A stretch of DNA of 59,524 nt, taken from positions 1 to 59,524 of the forward strand of contig CAMCXW010000009.1 of NCBI GenBank assembly GCA_945883625.1, read 5' to 3'. Source of the DNA: Spirosoma fluviale. GTDB taxonomy: Bacteria > Bacteroidota > Bacteroidia > Cytophagales > Spirosomataceae. Positions within the stretch are counted from its first letter, which is position 1. Every line of letters begins with the position of its first letter. Positions 27,005 to 34,995 of the stretch are shown one piece after another. The notes beneath the pieces were generated by a model. The model saw only the letters and a list, made by a program, of their open reading frames with translations, searched no databases and was not told the origin of the DNA. The position numbers and the translations under genes are program-made.

Positions 27005-27927
27005 GTTCATCTAACGTCGTTTTTGGTTCAGCTTTGGTCGTTATTACCATTGGTTACCTATTAAAAAGTGCGGGATTTATTCAAGCGCATGACGCCAAAT
27101 CGGTCTCTAAATTTCTCATGCACACGACTTTCCCGGCGTTGGTTTTTACAACAATGACGCACATAGATTTGTCGGCAGACCTCATGTGGCTCCCACTAAT
27201 CGCCATGAGTTTCGGGATGGTATCTTCTTATATCGGTTTTTTGATGTTCAAAAAAGAACCGAGTGAATATCGAGGAATTCTGACTATGGGATCAGCTGGA
27301 TGGAATTTAGGCCTATTTGCGTATCCATTGATTGAAGGAATTTGGGGTTGGGCAGGCTTAACCTACGCCATCATGTTTGACTTAGGGAATTCGGTCATCA
27401 ACTTCATGGTGAATTATGGTATGGGAACTTATTTGTCGGCAGAAAAACCCAAAGGAAATATCTACAAACACATACTCAAGCGTATATTTTCTTTACCTCC
27501 CCTCCTGGCGATGCTTTTGGGCTTGGCGATGAATATGGGACACATTCAGATTCCGGTCTTGGCTTCGGAAATTATTGATACAATTGCCAAAGGAAATAAA
27601 CCGATGGTTTTATTACTTATGGGTATCTATTTTAGCGTCCGACTACCTAAACGTAGTTATTTAAAAGTATTTCAGGTATTGTCCTTTCGATATGCATTCG
27701 GATTAAGTATCGGTCTCCTACTCTATTACACGACGCCGTTCGCATTTGAATATCGTAATATGATCCTCATTTGTTTAGTCCTTCCCGCTGGTATGACCTT
27801 AATTACTTATGCCGATGAATTAAATTTTGATACGGGAATCGCAGCGGCTTTAGTGAACTTTTCTATGCTTATTAGCTTTGCGCTAATGTGGTTACTCGTG
27901 GGCATTTTCCAAATGACCACCCATTAA
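27001..27927 (+). CDS. AEC-family transporter
   Basis: 308 residues and about ten membrane spans, with the family's typical first helices (IGYLLKSAGFIQ, KFLMHTTFPALVFTTM) and the central GSAGWNLGLFAYPLIEGIWG. AEC (auxin efflux carrier) members export or import small organic acids such as malate and malonate; the substrate here is unknown. Coupled to the sensor kinase by a four-base overlap. Confidence 0.88.
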   Translation: MSSSNVVFGSALVVITIGYLLKSAGFIQAHDAKSVSKFLMHTTFPALVFTTMTHIDLSADLMWLPLIAMSFGMVSSYIGFLMFKKEPSEYRGILTMGSAGWNLGLFAYPLIEGIWGWAGLTYAIMFDLGNSVINFMVNYGMGTYLSAEKPKGNIYKHILKRIFSLPPLLAMLLGLAMNMGHIQIPVLASEIIDTIAKGNKPMVLLLMGIYFSVRLPKRSYLKVFQVLSFRYAFGLSIGLLLYYTTPFAFEYRNMILICLVLPAGMTLITYADELNFDTGIAAALVNFSMLISFALMWLLVGIFQMTTH

Positions 27928-27942
27928 ACCAAATAAAATTGG

Positions 27943-27950
27943 TATTTTTG
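27943..27950 (+). promoter_or_regulatory. Candidate -7 box of menG-porT
   Basis: TATTTTTG fits TAnnTTTG and lies 52 bases before the menG ATG; no clear -33 box. Confidence 0.35.
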
Positions 27951-28002
27951 CCTGAACAATTACGGCCCGAATCGGTTAGTAATTGGTAAATCAACACACT
28001 TT

Positions 28003-28767
28003 ATGGTCGTACCTTATAAAAACCAGAACAAGGGCAAAAAAGAGCAAGTTGCCGACATGTTCAATTCAATTTCCCCTAAATACGATTTTCTGAATCATTT
28101 ACTTAGTGGTGGAATTGATATTATTTGGCGCAAAAAGGCTATCAAATTACTGAAAGACAAAGGCATCAAAAGTGTACTTGACATCGCGACCGGAACTGGA
28201 GATTTCGCGATCGAAGCACTCAAAATAAACCCCGATAAGATTGTGGGCGTAGACATCTCTGCCGGTATGCTCGCATTCGGGAAAGAGAAAATCAAAAAAC
28301 TAGGTTTAGAAGACAAGATCACCCTACAGATGGGAGACTCTGAAAAACTACCCTTTTCAGACAATAGTTTCGATGCCATCATCGTTAGTTTTGGTGTGCG
28401 TAATTATGAAAACTTAGAAAAGGGCCTGACAGATATGTTGCGCGTTTTAAAATCGGATGGATATTGTGTGATTTTGGAATTTTCAAATCCACGCAGCTTT
28501 CCGATGAAGCAATTATATTCGTTCTATTCAAATTACTGTTTACCGCTTTTAGGCAAGCTTATTTCAAAAGATCCAGCAGCGTATACCTATTTGCCTGAAT
28601 CCGTTGAAGCATTTCCAGATGGACCAAATTTTATATCCATTTATGAAAAAGTTGGCTTCATCAAGACCAATTGGATTCCCATGACCGGTGGTATTTGTTC
28701 CATTTATTTGGGCAGAAAAGCCCCCAAAGATAAACCAATCAAAACTCCAAAAATTGAAGCGGCATAA
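28003..28767 (+). CDS. menG: Demethylmenaquinone methyltransferase
   Basis: SAM-dependent C-methylation that completes menaquinone. 254 residues. UbiE/MenG signatures: YDFLNHLLSGGIDIIWRKKA at the N-terminus, SAM-binding LDIATGTGDFAIEAL, VGVDISAGML, and VSFGVRNYENLEKGL with RVLKSDGYCVILEFSNP. The family is shared with ubiquinone synthesis; menaquinone is inferred from the phylum. The 3' end overlaps porT by 14 bases. Confidence 0.95.
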   Translation: MVVPYKNQNKGKKEQVADMFNSISPKYDFLNHLLSGGIDIIWRKKAIKLLKDKGIKSVLDIATGTGDFAIEALKINPDKIVGVDISAGMLAFGKEKIKKLGLEDKITLQMGDSEKLPFSDNSFDAIIVSFGVRNYENLEKGLTDMLRVLKSDGYCVILEFSNPRSFPMKQLYSFYSNYCLPLLGKLISKDPAAYTYLPESVEAFPDGPNFISIYEKVGFIKTNWIPMTGGICSIYLGRKAPKDKPIKTPKIEAA

Positions 28768-29440
28768 GCTTATTTTTAGCCTAATTTTTAGTTTAAGTAT
28801 GTTTGCTGGCTTAGCGCAACAGAAAAAATACACGCGCGTTTTTCATGAATTTTATGATGAAAAACCACTGCATTTTGGGTTTTTATTTGGCTTTGCTTCT
28901 TCGAATTTTAATCTAAGTACCCGAGCAGAATTACCCACTGGAACCTACCTATATTCCCCTCGAAATTTCGGATTTCAAATTGGCGGTCTTGCAAATTATG
29001 CATTAAGCCCACATTGGGAGGTAAAATCAGGGGTCAATATTGCCTTGTATGATCGGCAGTTAAGTTTAGATGCGGGCGGCACCGTTCCAGAAGTTTTAAC
29101 TCGTGAATCAACATGGTTGGAAATCCCCGCACTCATCAAATACCGCTCAATCCGACGAAAAAATCACCGTGTTTACATGACAGGAGGACTAAAATTTGGG
29201 ATTGAGGCAAATGTTAAGAAAAAAAGCTCTGCATTGACAACAAACATAGCTGACCTATCCCTTGAATACGGAATTGGTCTTGAGCAATTCTTTCAGTTTT
29301 TTAAGTTTACGCCAGAGATTCGCTTTTCACATGGGTTGGTCAATATGTATTCTGCTCCAGGAAGAGCGGGAACACCGTGGTATATGAATGTGAATAACCT
29401 GAAGACTCATTCGGTAGGTCTAATCATCAACTTTGAATAA
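28754..29440 (+). CDS. porT: Type IX secretion outer-membrane beta-barrel protein PorT
   Basis: 228 residues from a TTG start at 28754, which gives a textbook signal peptide (MKRHKLIFSLIFSLSMFAGL then AQQ); the only ATG nearby (28799) would lose most of it, and the reading from 28688 has no export signal. The body is a small outer-membrane barrel, with HFGFLFGFASSNFNLS and a terminal SVGLIINFE strand ending in an aromatic-acid pair. PorT is needed for type IX secretion and gliding. A ubiE/menG-porT neighbourhood is widespread in Bacteroidota, which supports the call. Confidence 0.82.
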   Translation: MKRHKLIFSLIFSLSMFAGLAQQKKYTRVFHEFYDEKPLHFGFLFGFASSNFNLSTRAELPTGTYLYSPRNFGFQIGGLANYALSPHWEVKSGVNIALYDRQLSLDAGGTVPEVLTRESTWLEIPALIKYRSIRRKNHRVYMTGGLKFGIEANVKKKSSALTTNIADLSLEYGIGLEQFFQFFKFTPEIRFSHGLVNMYSAPGRAGTPWYMNVNNLKTHSVGLIINFE

Positions 29441-30346
29441 CTAAGGCAAATCTTTTCTCGCCTTAGTTGGGTCAATGACCGTTTCCAATGTAGAGACAGC
29501 TGAAGCTCCAAACCAACCAGAACCCTGTAGATTTGAGTTTTTATTCGTGTTCACAAAATTCGTGGGTATATTCGCTGCAGGACGTGCAAAAAGCCCCGCA
29601 TTATTTAATTCCAAACGTGCCTGGGAGTAAAAACTGAATTGATCTAACGAAATAGAATACAACTCTAATTTAAGTTTGTCGTTGGCCACGTACAATTCCG
29701 GATTAATGGCCCGACGAATCGGAAGATTAAACATTAAACCATCAGTACCACTAACTTTTTGCAAAGCTGAGTCATAAAAAACCAATAAATCAGAAGTAGC
29801 ATTAAAGAGTTTACCATTTTTATAGAACTTCAAGCGGTAACAATTACCCTCACCTTTCAAATCATTTCCAAAAAAACGAGCCTCAAAACCCTCTTTAGGC
29901 TTTCCTTCGCCCGTTTGACCCGGATTTGCAGTGGCTTTCTTGTACGCAATTGAATCAATGGGCGGTACGGGATTCATTTTAGCCGACGCAATAAATGTAT
30001 CGCTTCCTGTTTTGACTGTCAACTGATACGTCCGACCCACTTGGCCTAATCGTCTAGTTGAATCAGCAGGGGCCCAAACGTAAAGACCTGGAGTTTGCGT
30101 GCTTTCCACAAAACGGTATTCATTCGCCGAATCATCTTTCACAATGACCTCAGCAGCTCTGATGGCTTGAGCAGGTCCATTATCGAAAAAATCTTGTGAG
30201 CGTGTTAATGTAATTTTCTGCGTGCCTGGAAGATTGGTCAGGGTCGACTCCACAACCAAAAAACGATCAGATTGAGGACTTTCTAAAGTCACAATATCCT
30301 CGCAAGAGAATAAAAATAGGGATAGCAATAGAATGAGATAGCGCAT
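29441..30346 (-). CDS. DUF4249 domain lipoprotein
   Basis: 301 residues from the ATG at 30346 (MRYLILLLSLFLFSCEDI): a lipoprotein signal with lipobox LFSC. The DUF4249 family is regularly encoded directly after a TonB receptor and is thought to be its surface-exposed partner, like SusD for SusC. Visible pattern: FLVVESTLTNLPGTQKITLT near the N-terminus and VNTNKNSNLQGSGWFGAS near the end. It starts one base before the receptor's stop, so the pair is translated together. Confidence 0.88.
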   Translation of the reverse strand: MRYLILLLSLFLFSCEDIVTLESPQSDRFLVVESTLTNLPGTQKITLTRSQDFFDNGPAQAIRAAEVIVKDDSANEYRFVESTQTPGLYVWAPADSTRRLGQVGRTYQLTVKTGSDTFIASAKMNPVPPIDSIAYKKATANPGQTGEGKPKEGFEARFFGNDLKGEGNCYRLKFYKNGKLFNATSDLLVFYDSALQKVSGTDGLMFNLPIRRAINPELYVANDKLKLELYSISLDQFSFYSQARLELNNAGLFARPAANIPTNFVNTNKNSNLQGSGWFGASAVSTLETVIDPTKARKDLP

Positions 30347-30347
30347 C

Positions 30348-32723
30348 TTAAAACGTAAAATTATAGGTGACAGCCGGAACAAACGAACCAATGATAGATA
30401 ATTGAACAGCCTCTGTTTTCATGGTATTCGTTTCGTTAGGCTGCGTATAAATTGAAAAAGGATTTCGTTTGTTGTACACATTATACACAGAAAAAACCCA
30501 CTCAGAAGAACCCTTACCAAATAAGGCTTTCTTGTTTTTCTTAGTCGCTGAAAAATCCAATCGATGGTAATCTGGAACCCGAATATTTCCGCGTGTTCCC
30601 GGAAGCGTTTGCGGATAAGCAATTCCCTCGAATATGTATTTCTGAGAAGGAATTGAATAAGGAACGCCCGTTATATAGGCAAAATTGGCACCAAATGACC
30701 ATTTGGCCGACAACGTATATTGTCCTACAATATTCAATGTATGCGTACGGTCATAGCGATTTACATACCATTTATCGTTGTTCAATCCTTCAATTAAACG
30801 CTCTGATCTGGCCAACGTATAACTGACCCAACCCGTTAGCTTACCCACATTCTTTTTCACATAAAATTCGGCTCCATAGGCGCGACCTTTGCCAAAAAGC
30901 AAATCCTTTTCAAACAAGGGATTCAAAAACAAATTCGCACGATCTGCATAATCAATCTGATTCTGCATTTCCTTATAATATACCTCAACAGATGTCTCAT
31001 AATCATTGCCACTTTCGCCTAAATTCTTGAACAAGCCTAACGCAACCTGATCCGCAATTTGAGGTTTGATGTTATTTGTAGACGAAGTCCAAACATCCAA
31101 AGGTGTAGATGCAGCTGTGTTAGACATTAAATGCACATATTGCGCCAAGCGATTATAGGAAGCCTTGAAAGAAGAATTCTCCCCCACTTTCAAGTTCATC
31201 GCAAAACGAGGCTCCCAATTTCCATAATTCGCCACTGAGGCAGTTGGCGCAATCTGAATAGGCTTCAACGTAAATGAAGTCGGATTCTCAATACTAGCAG
31301 GCACTGAAATTCGCTCATAATATACGCCATCATCGCTTCGGTAATCATAATTTGAATAGCGAATGCCGTATTGAACGGAAAGGCGAGGACTTAATCTCCA
31401 TTCATCACCAACATAAGCAGATAATTCCACACCACTTTTATTTGACTGACCAAACTCACGTCTATCCCCATTCGATGAAGCAACCGCTTTGCCTGGAGAA
31501 AATTGATATGTCAAAACCTGTGCCCCAAACGTTAAGGTATTATCTGGCGTTAGGTAATACGTGAAGTCAGGTTTGAAACTTAAGTTTTCAATATTCGATG
31601 TCCAACGAAAGGCATCCGTTGGACGCTTATTTTTTAAATCAGAATCCAATAAATAATCATAATTACTGTAAAAAGCAGTTGCATTTAAGAACAACTTATT
31701 CGAGAAGACGTGGTTCCAACGCGCCGAAATTGTGCTATTACCCCAATTGAATCCAAAGCCCGTTCCAAAAACATCCCTTCCGAAATAACCCGATAAGAAT
31801 ACCGTATTCTTTGAATTGATGTTGTAATTCACTTTGGCGGTTAAATCATAAAAATTAAACGCCGCATCTGCATTGTTCCCCGTTAAAAACGGTTTAGCCA
31901 AAACATCAATGTAGGAACGTCTCGCAGCCACAATAAATGAAGCCTTATCTTTAATCAAGGGTGCCTCAATTGAAATTCGAGAAAAAATAACCCCAATTCC
32001 ACCGTTAACCTCAAGTTTTTTGGCATTACCCTCCTTCATTTTAACATCAAGAATAGATGATACACGACCACCGTATTGAGATGGAATGCCGCCTTTGAAT
32101 AACTTCACATCCTTAACTGCATCTGGATTAAATACGGAGAAAAAACCAAACAAATGAGATGAATTATATACGGGAGCATCATCGAGTAAAACTAAGTTTT
32201 GATCCACCCCACCACCACGGACATTGAAACCTGATGCGCCTTCGCCAACAGTTGAAACGCCAGGAAGTAGTTGAATCGCACGAACTAAGTCAACCTCACC
32301 CAATAAAGCTGGAATTTTCCGAATGGTCTTGATGTCAATTTTATTCACTGACATTTCAATACCCTTGACATTTTCATCTAAGGCATTTGCTAATACACGG
32401 ACCTCAGCTAACTCATTTGAAGCAGGAGCTAATTCGATATTTAAGGTTTGATTCTTAGAGGAAAAAGTAACTTTTCGCTCTTCCTTCAAATACCCAGACG
32501 AAGAAAAAACTAAGGTAAAATCACCCGGCTGCACCGACAAACTAAAGAAACCGTATGTGTTAGTCACATTACCAGTCTTTAATTCCTTGATGTAAATGCT
32601 CGCTCCGATGATACCTTCGCCACTCGAGGCATCTTTAATATACCCACTCAGCGTTGCCTTTTGGGCAAACGAGGAGAAAGCAACGAGTAAAAAAATAAAA
32701 ACGGAGAGTATTCGAAAATTCAT
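30348..32723 (-). CDS. TonB-dependent receptor, partner of the DUF4249 lipoprotein
   Basis: 791 residues from the ATG at 32723 (MNFRILSVFIFLLVAFSSFA). After the signal peptide come a carboxypeptidase-regulatory-like domain (about 22-105, KATLSGYIKDASSGEGIIGA), a plug (about 115-225, with LPGVSTVGEGASGFNVRGGG and LLDDAPVYNSSHLFGFFSVF) and the barrel ending AVTYNFTF with terminal Phe. The conserved plug sequence is that of the receptor class that goes with DUF4249. Substrate unknown. Confidence 0.92.
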   Translation of the reverse strand: MNFRILSVFIFLLVAFSSFAQKATLSGYIKDASSGEGIIGASIYIKELKTGNVTNTYGFFSLSVQPGDFTLVFSSSGYLKEERKVTFSSKNQTLNIELAPASNELAEVRVLANALDENVKGIEMSVNKIDIKTIRKIPALLGEVDLVRAIQLLPGVSTVGEGASGFNVRGGGVDQNLVLLDDAPVYNSSHLFGFFSVFNPDAVKDVKLFKGGIPSQYGGRVSSILDVKMKEGNAKKLEVNGGIGVIFSRISIEAPLIKDKASFIVAARRSYIDVLAKPFLTGNNADAAFNFYDLTAKVNYNINSKNTVFLSGYFGRDVFGTGFGFNWGNSTISARWNHVFSNKLFLNATAFYSNYDYLLDSDLKNKRPTDAFRWTSNIENLSFKPDFTYYLTPDNTLTFGAQVLTYQFSPGKAVASSNGDRREFGQSNKSGVELSAYVGDEWRLSPRLSVQYGIRYSNYDYRSDDGVYYERISVPASIENPTSFTLKPIQIAPTASVANYGNWEPRFAMNLKVGENSSFKASYNRLAQYVHLMSNTAASTPLDVWTSSTNNIKPQIADQVALGLFKNLGESGNDYETSVEVYYKEMQNQIDYADRANLFLNPLFEKDLLFGKGRAYGAEFYVKKNVGKLTGWVSYTLARSERLIEGLNNDKWYVNRYDRTHTLNIVGQYTLSAKWSFGANFAYITGVPYSIPSQKYIFEGIAYPQTLPGTRGNIRVPDYHRLDFSATKKNKKALFGKGSSEWVFSVYNVYNKRNPFSIYTQPNETNTMKTEAVQLSIIGSFVPAVTYNFTF

Positions 32724-32741
32724 AAAATTAAAAATAAGGAA

Positions 32742-32749
32742 CAAAGATA
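32742..32749 (-). promoter_or_regulatory. Candidate -7 box of the receptor-DUF4249 operon
   Basis: On the minus strand TATCTTTG, a fit to TAnnTTTG, 19 bases before the ATG at 32723. No -33 box at the standard spacing. Confidence 0.4.
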
Positions 32750-32871
32750 ACGCCAAAAATACAAAATTGTTGTATTAAGGATTTTTATAGAATAATCGGT
32801 AATATAATTCCATTATGTTTTTTAAATAAGTTTTTTTTGTAATTTGTTCCAATAAGCAACTAGACCAACGC

Positions 32872-33090
32872 ATGGACTTGAAAATTTTTGGAAAAATTAT
32901 ACGTGAAAAAAGAAATAACCTCAACTTACGCCAGGAGGAGTTAAGTGAAAAAAGTGGTGTAGCAATCAAAACGATTCATTCAATTGAACTTGGAAAAGGG
33001 AATCCAGCCATCAAAACTATTTTACGCATATTTAACATACTCGAACTCGATTTCATCGTTGTCTCGGCCAAAACTATTGTAAATCAATAA
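32872..33090 (+). CDS. Small XRE-family helix-turn-helix regulator
   Basis: 72 residues, essentially one Cro/C1-type HTH domain (GKIIREKRNNLNLRQEELSE, then SGVAIKTIHSIELGKGNPA) with a short tail. It resembles HipB and Y4mF-type antitoxins, but no toxin gene (HipA) follows. Instead the nagB-lmbE gene starts three bases after its stop, so it is the first gene of a two-gene operon and may regulate it. Confidence 0.85.
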   Translation: MDLKIFGKIIREKRNNLNLRQEELSEKSGVAIKTIHSIELGKGNPAIKTILRIFNILELDFIVVSAKTIVNQ

Positions 33091-33093
33091 ATT

Positions 33094-34995
33094 ATGGAAC
33101 AAGCCATTAGTTTCGAACGGGTACCCACCCACATTTTCGACGATTCAGAAAAAGCATCTAAGGCGGTTGCACATGAAATCGGCGCACTGATTAGACAGCA
33201 GAATCAGGAGAAAAAACCTACTGTACTGGGATTGGCCACTGGATCTTCTCCTAAGAAAGTCTATCAGGAATTAATTCGTCTCCATAAAGAAGAAGGTTTA
33301 AGTTTCAAGAACGTTTACACCTTTAATTTGGATGAATACTATCCGATGGAGCCGGATTCCGTGCAAAGTTATACGCGCTTCATGAAAGAGCAATTATTTG
33401 ATCAAGTGGATATACCGGTAACAAATTACCATATTCCTGATGGGACTCTTGCCTACGATAAAATTCCAGAGTTTTGTAGAGACTACGAGGAGAAAATCGA
33501 GAAACTAGGCGGGTTTGATTTCTATTTATTAGGTATTGGACGCAACGGACACATTGGTTTCAATGAACCAGGCTCCATTATTACCTCTAAAACACGTTTA
33601 ATGACGCTCGACATCCTAACGAAAATCGATGCCGCGATTGACTTTGGTGGATTAGAAAAAGTACCCAAAAAAGCTATCACGCTTGGAATCGACAAAATCA
33701 TGCATGCCAAACGTATCGTTTTGCTCGCATGGGGAGAGCATAAAGCGGAAAGCGTTGCTCGGGCTGTTGAAGGACCTGTTACCTCCGAAATTCCCGCTTC
33801 CTATTTACAACAACATCCAAATACAACCTTCATTTTAGACGAAACGGCTGCCTCTTTATTGACACGAATTAAAACACCATGGGTCGTTGATTCTGTTACT
33901 TGGGATCGCAACATGATTAAAAAAGCCGTAACACACTTATCGTTAACGTTGAACAAACCCGTTCTTAAACTAACCACAAAGGATTATAATGAGCAGGGAA
34001 TGTCAGAATTACTATCCCTTTACGGACAGTCACACGAAATCAATATTGAAGTATTCAATTACTTACAGCATACAATAACTGGTTGGCCCGGTGGCAAACC
34101 CAATGCCGACGATACCCATCGGCCGGAACGAGCCTTTCCTGCGCGTAAAAAAGTCATTATTTTTAGCCCCCATCCGGACGATGACATCATCTCCATGGGG
34201 GGAACTTTTCAGCGCTTACACGACCAAGGCCACGATGTGCATGTCGTTTATCAGACATCGGGAAACATCGCGGTGGCGGATGATGAAGCGCTCCGATTTG
34301 CTGAATTTGTGATAGATTTCAACGAAAAATTTGAAAGCAGCAATGCCAAGACAAATAAGATCTACAAGGAATCCGTTAAGTTTCTCAAAGGAAAACGTGA
34401 CTCCGAATTAGACATTGAATCCGTTCGCAAGATCAAAGGACTCATTCGTCAAGGTGAAGCAAAAAATACGTGTCGCTTCGTAGGCATAAAAAGAGAGAAT
34501 GCACATTTCTTAAATATGCCATTCTACGAAACCGGGACTATCCGTAAAAAGCCTTTAACAGAACCGGATATTCAATTAATCATGGACATCATCGAGGAGA
34601 TTCAGCCACACCAAATCTACGCCGCAGGCGATTTGGCAGACCCACATGGAACGCACAAAGTGTGCCTAGACGCTATTTTCGAGGCGATTACGCGCTTGAA
34701 ACACAGGGAATACATGAAAAATTGTTGGGTTTGGTTATACAAAGGAGCCTGGGCAGAATGGGATATCGACCAAATTGAAATGGCCGTACCTATGTCGCCA
34801 GATCAGGTGTTCAAAAAACGTATGGGCATTTTCAAACATCAATCCCAAAAAGATGGAGTGGTTTTCCAAGGGGAAGATTCACGCGAATTTTGGCAACGAG
34901 CCGAAGAACGTAACCGGGGCACCGCAGAACTGTATAATAAATTAGGCCTCGCCGAATACGAGGCCATGGAGGCTTTTGTTCGCTGGCGTTTTTAA
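33094..34995 (+). CDS. nagB: Glucosamine-6-phosphate deaminase fused to LmbE/PIG-L deacetylase-like domain
   Basis: 633 residues. Residues about 1-290 are NagB-like (ATGSSPKKVYQEL, FNLDEYYPM with the catalytic Asp80, GIGRNGHIGFNEPGS). Residues about 350-600 are a PIG-L/LmbE zinc deacetylase-like domain (FSPHPDDDIISMGGT with the HPDD metal motif at 360-363, and DPHGTHKVC). The fusion is common in Bacteroidota and suggests deacetylation and deamination of amino sugar phosphates, although the second domain's substrate is not known. Asn151 occupies the position of the E. coli catalytic Asp141. The gene converges with the oxidoreductase and shares TTAA with its stop. Confidence 0.92.
   Translation: MEQAISFERVPTHIFDDSEKASKAVAHEIGALIRQQNQEKKPTVLGLATGSSPKKVYQELIRLHKEEGLSFKNVYTFNLDEYYPMEPDSVQSYTRFMKEQLFDQVDIPVTNYHIPDGTLAYDKIPEFCRDYEEKIEKLGGFDFYLLGIGRNGHIGFNEPGSIITSKTRLMTLDILTKIDAAIDFGGLEKVPKKAITLGIDKIMHAKRIVLLAWGEHKAESVARAVEGPVTSEIPASYLQQHPNTTFILDETAASLLTRIKTPWVVDSVTWDRNMIKKAVTHLSLTLNKPVLKLTTKDYNEQGMSELLSLYGQSHEINIEVFNYLQHTITGWPGGKPNADDTHRPERAFPARKKVIIFSPHPDDDIISMGGTFQRLHDQGHDVHVVYQTSGNIAVADDEALRFAEFVIDFNEKFESSNAKTNKIYKESVKFLKGKRDSELDIESVRKIKGLIRQGEAKNTCRFVGIKRENAHFLNMPFYETGTIRKKPLTEPDIQLIMDIIEEIQPHQIYAAGDLADPHGTHKVCLDAIFEAITRLKHREYMKNCWVWLYKGAWAEWDIDQIEMAVPMSPDQVFKKRMGIFKHQSQKDGVVFQGEDSREFWQRAEERNRGTAELYNKLGLAEYEAMEAFVRWRF

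Noticed and set aside
28688..28753. N-terminal extension of porT upstream of the TTG
   Set aside because: It would give an unstructured charged leader before the signal peptide and lies fully within menG in another frame.
32872..33090. Toxin-antitoxin module with the XRE gene as antitoxin
   Set aside because: No toxin gene of any recognised family is adjacent on either side; the following gene is nagB-lmbE.
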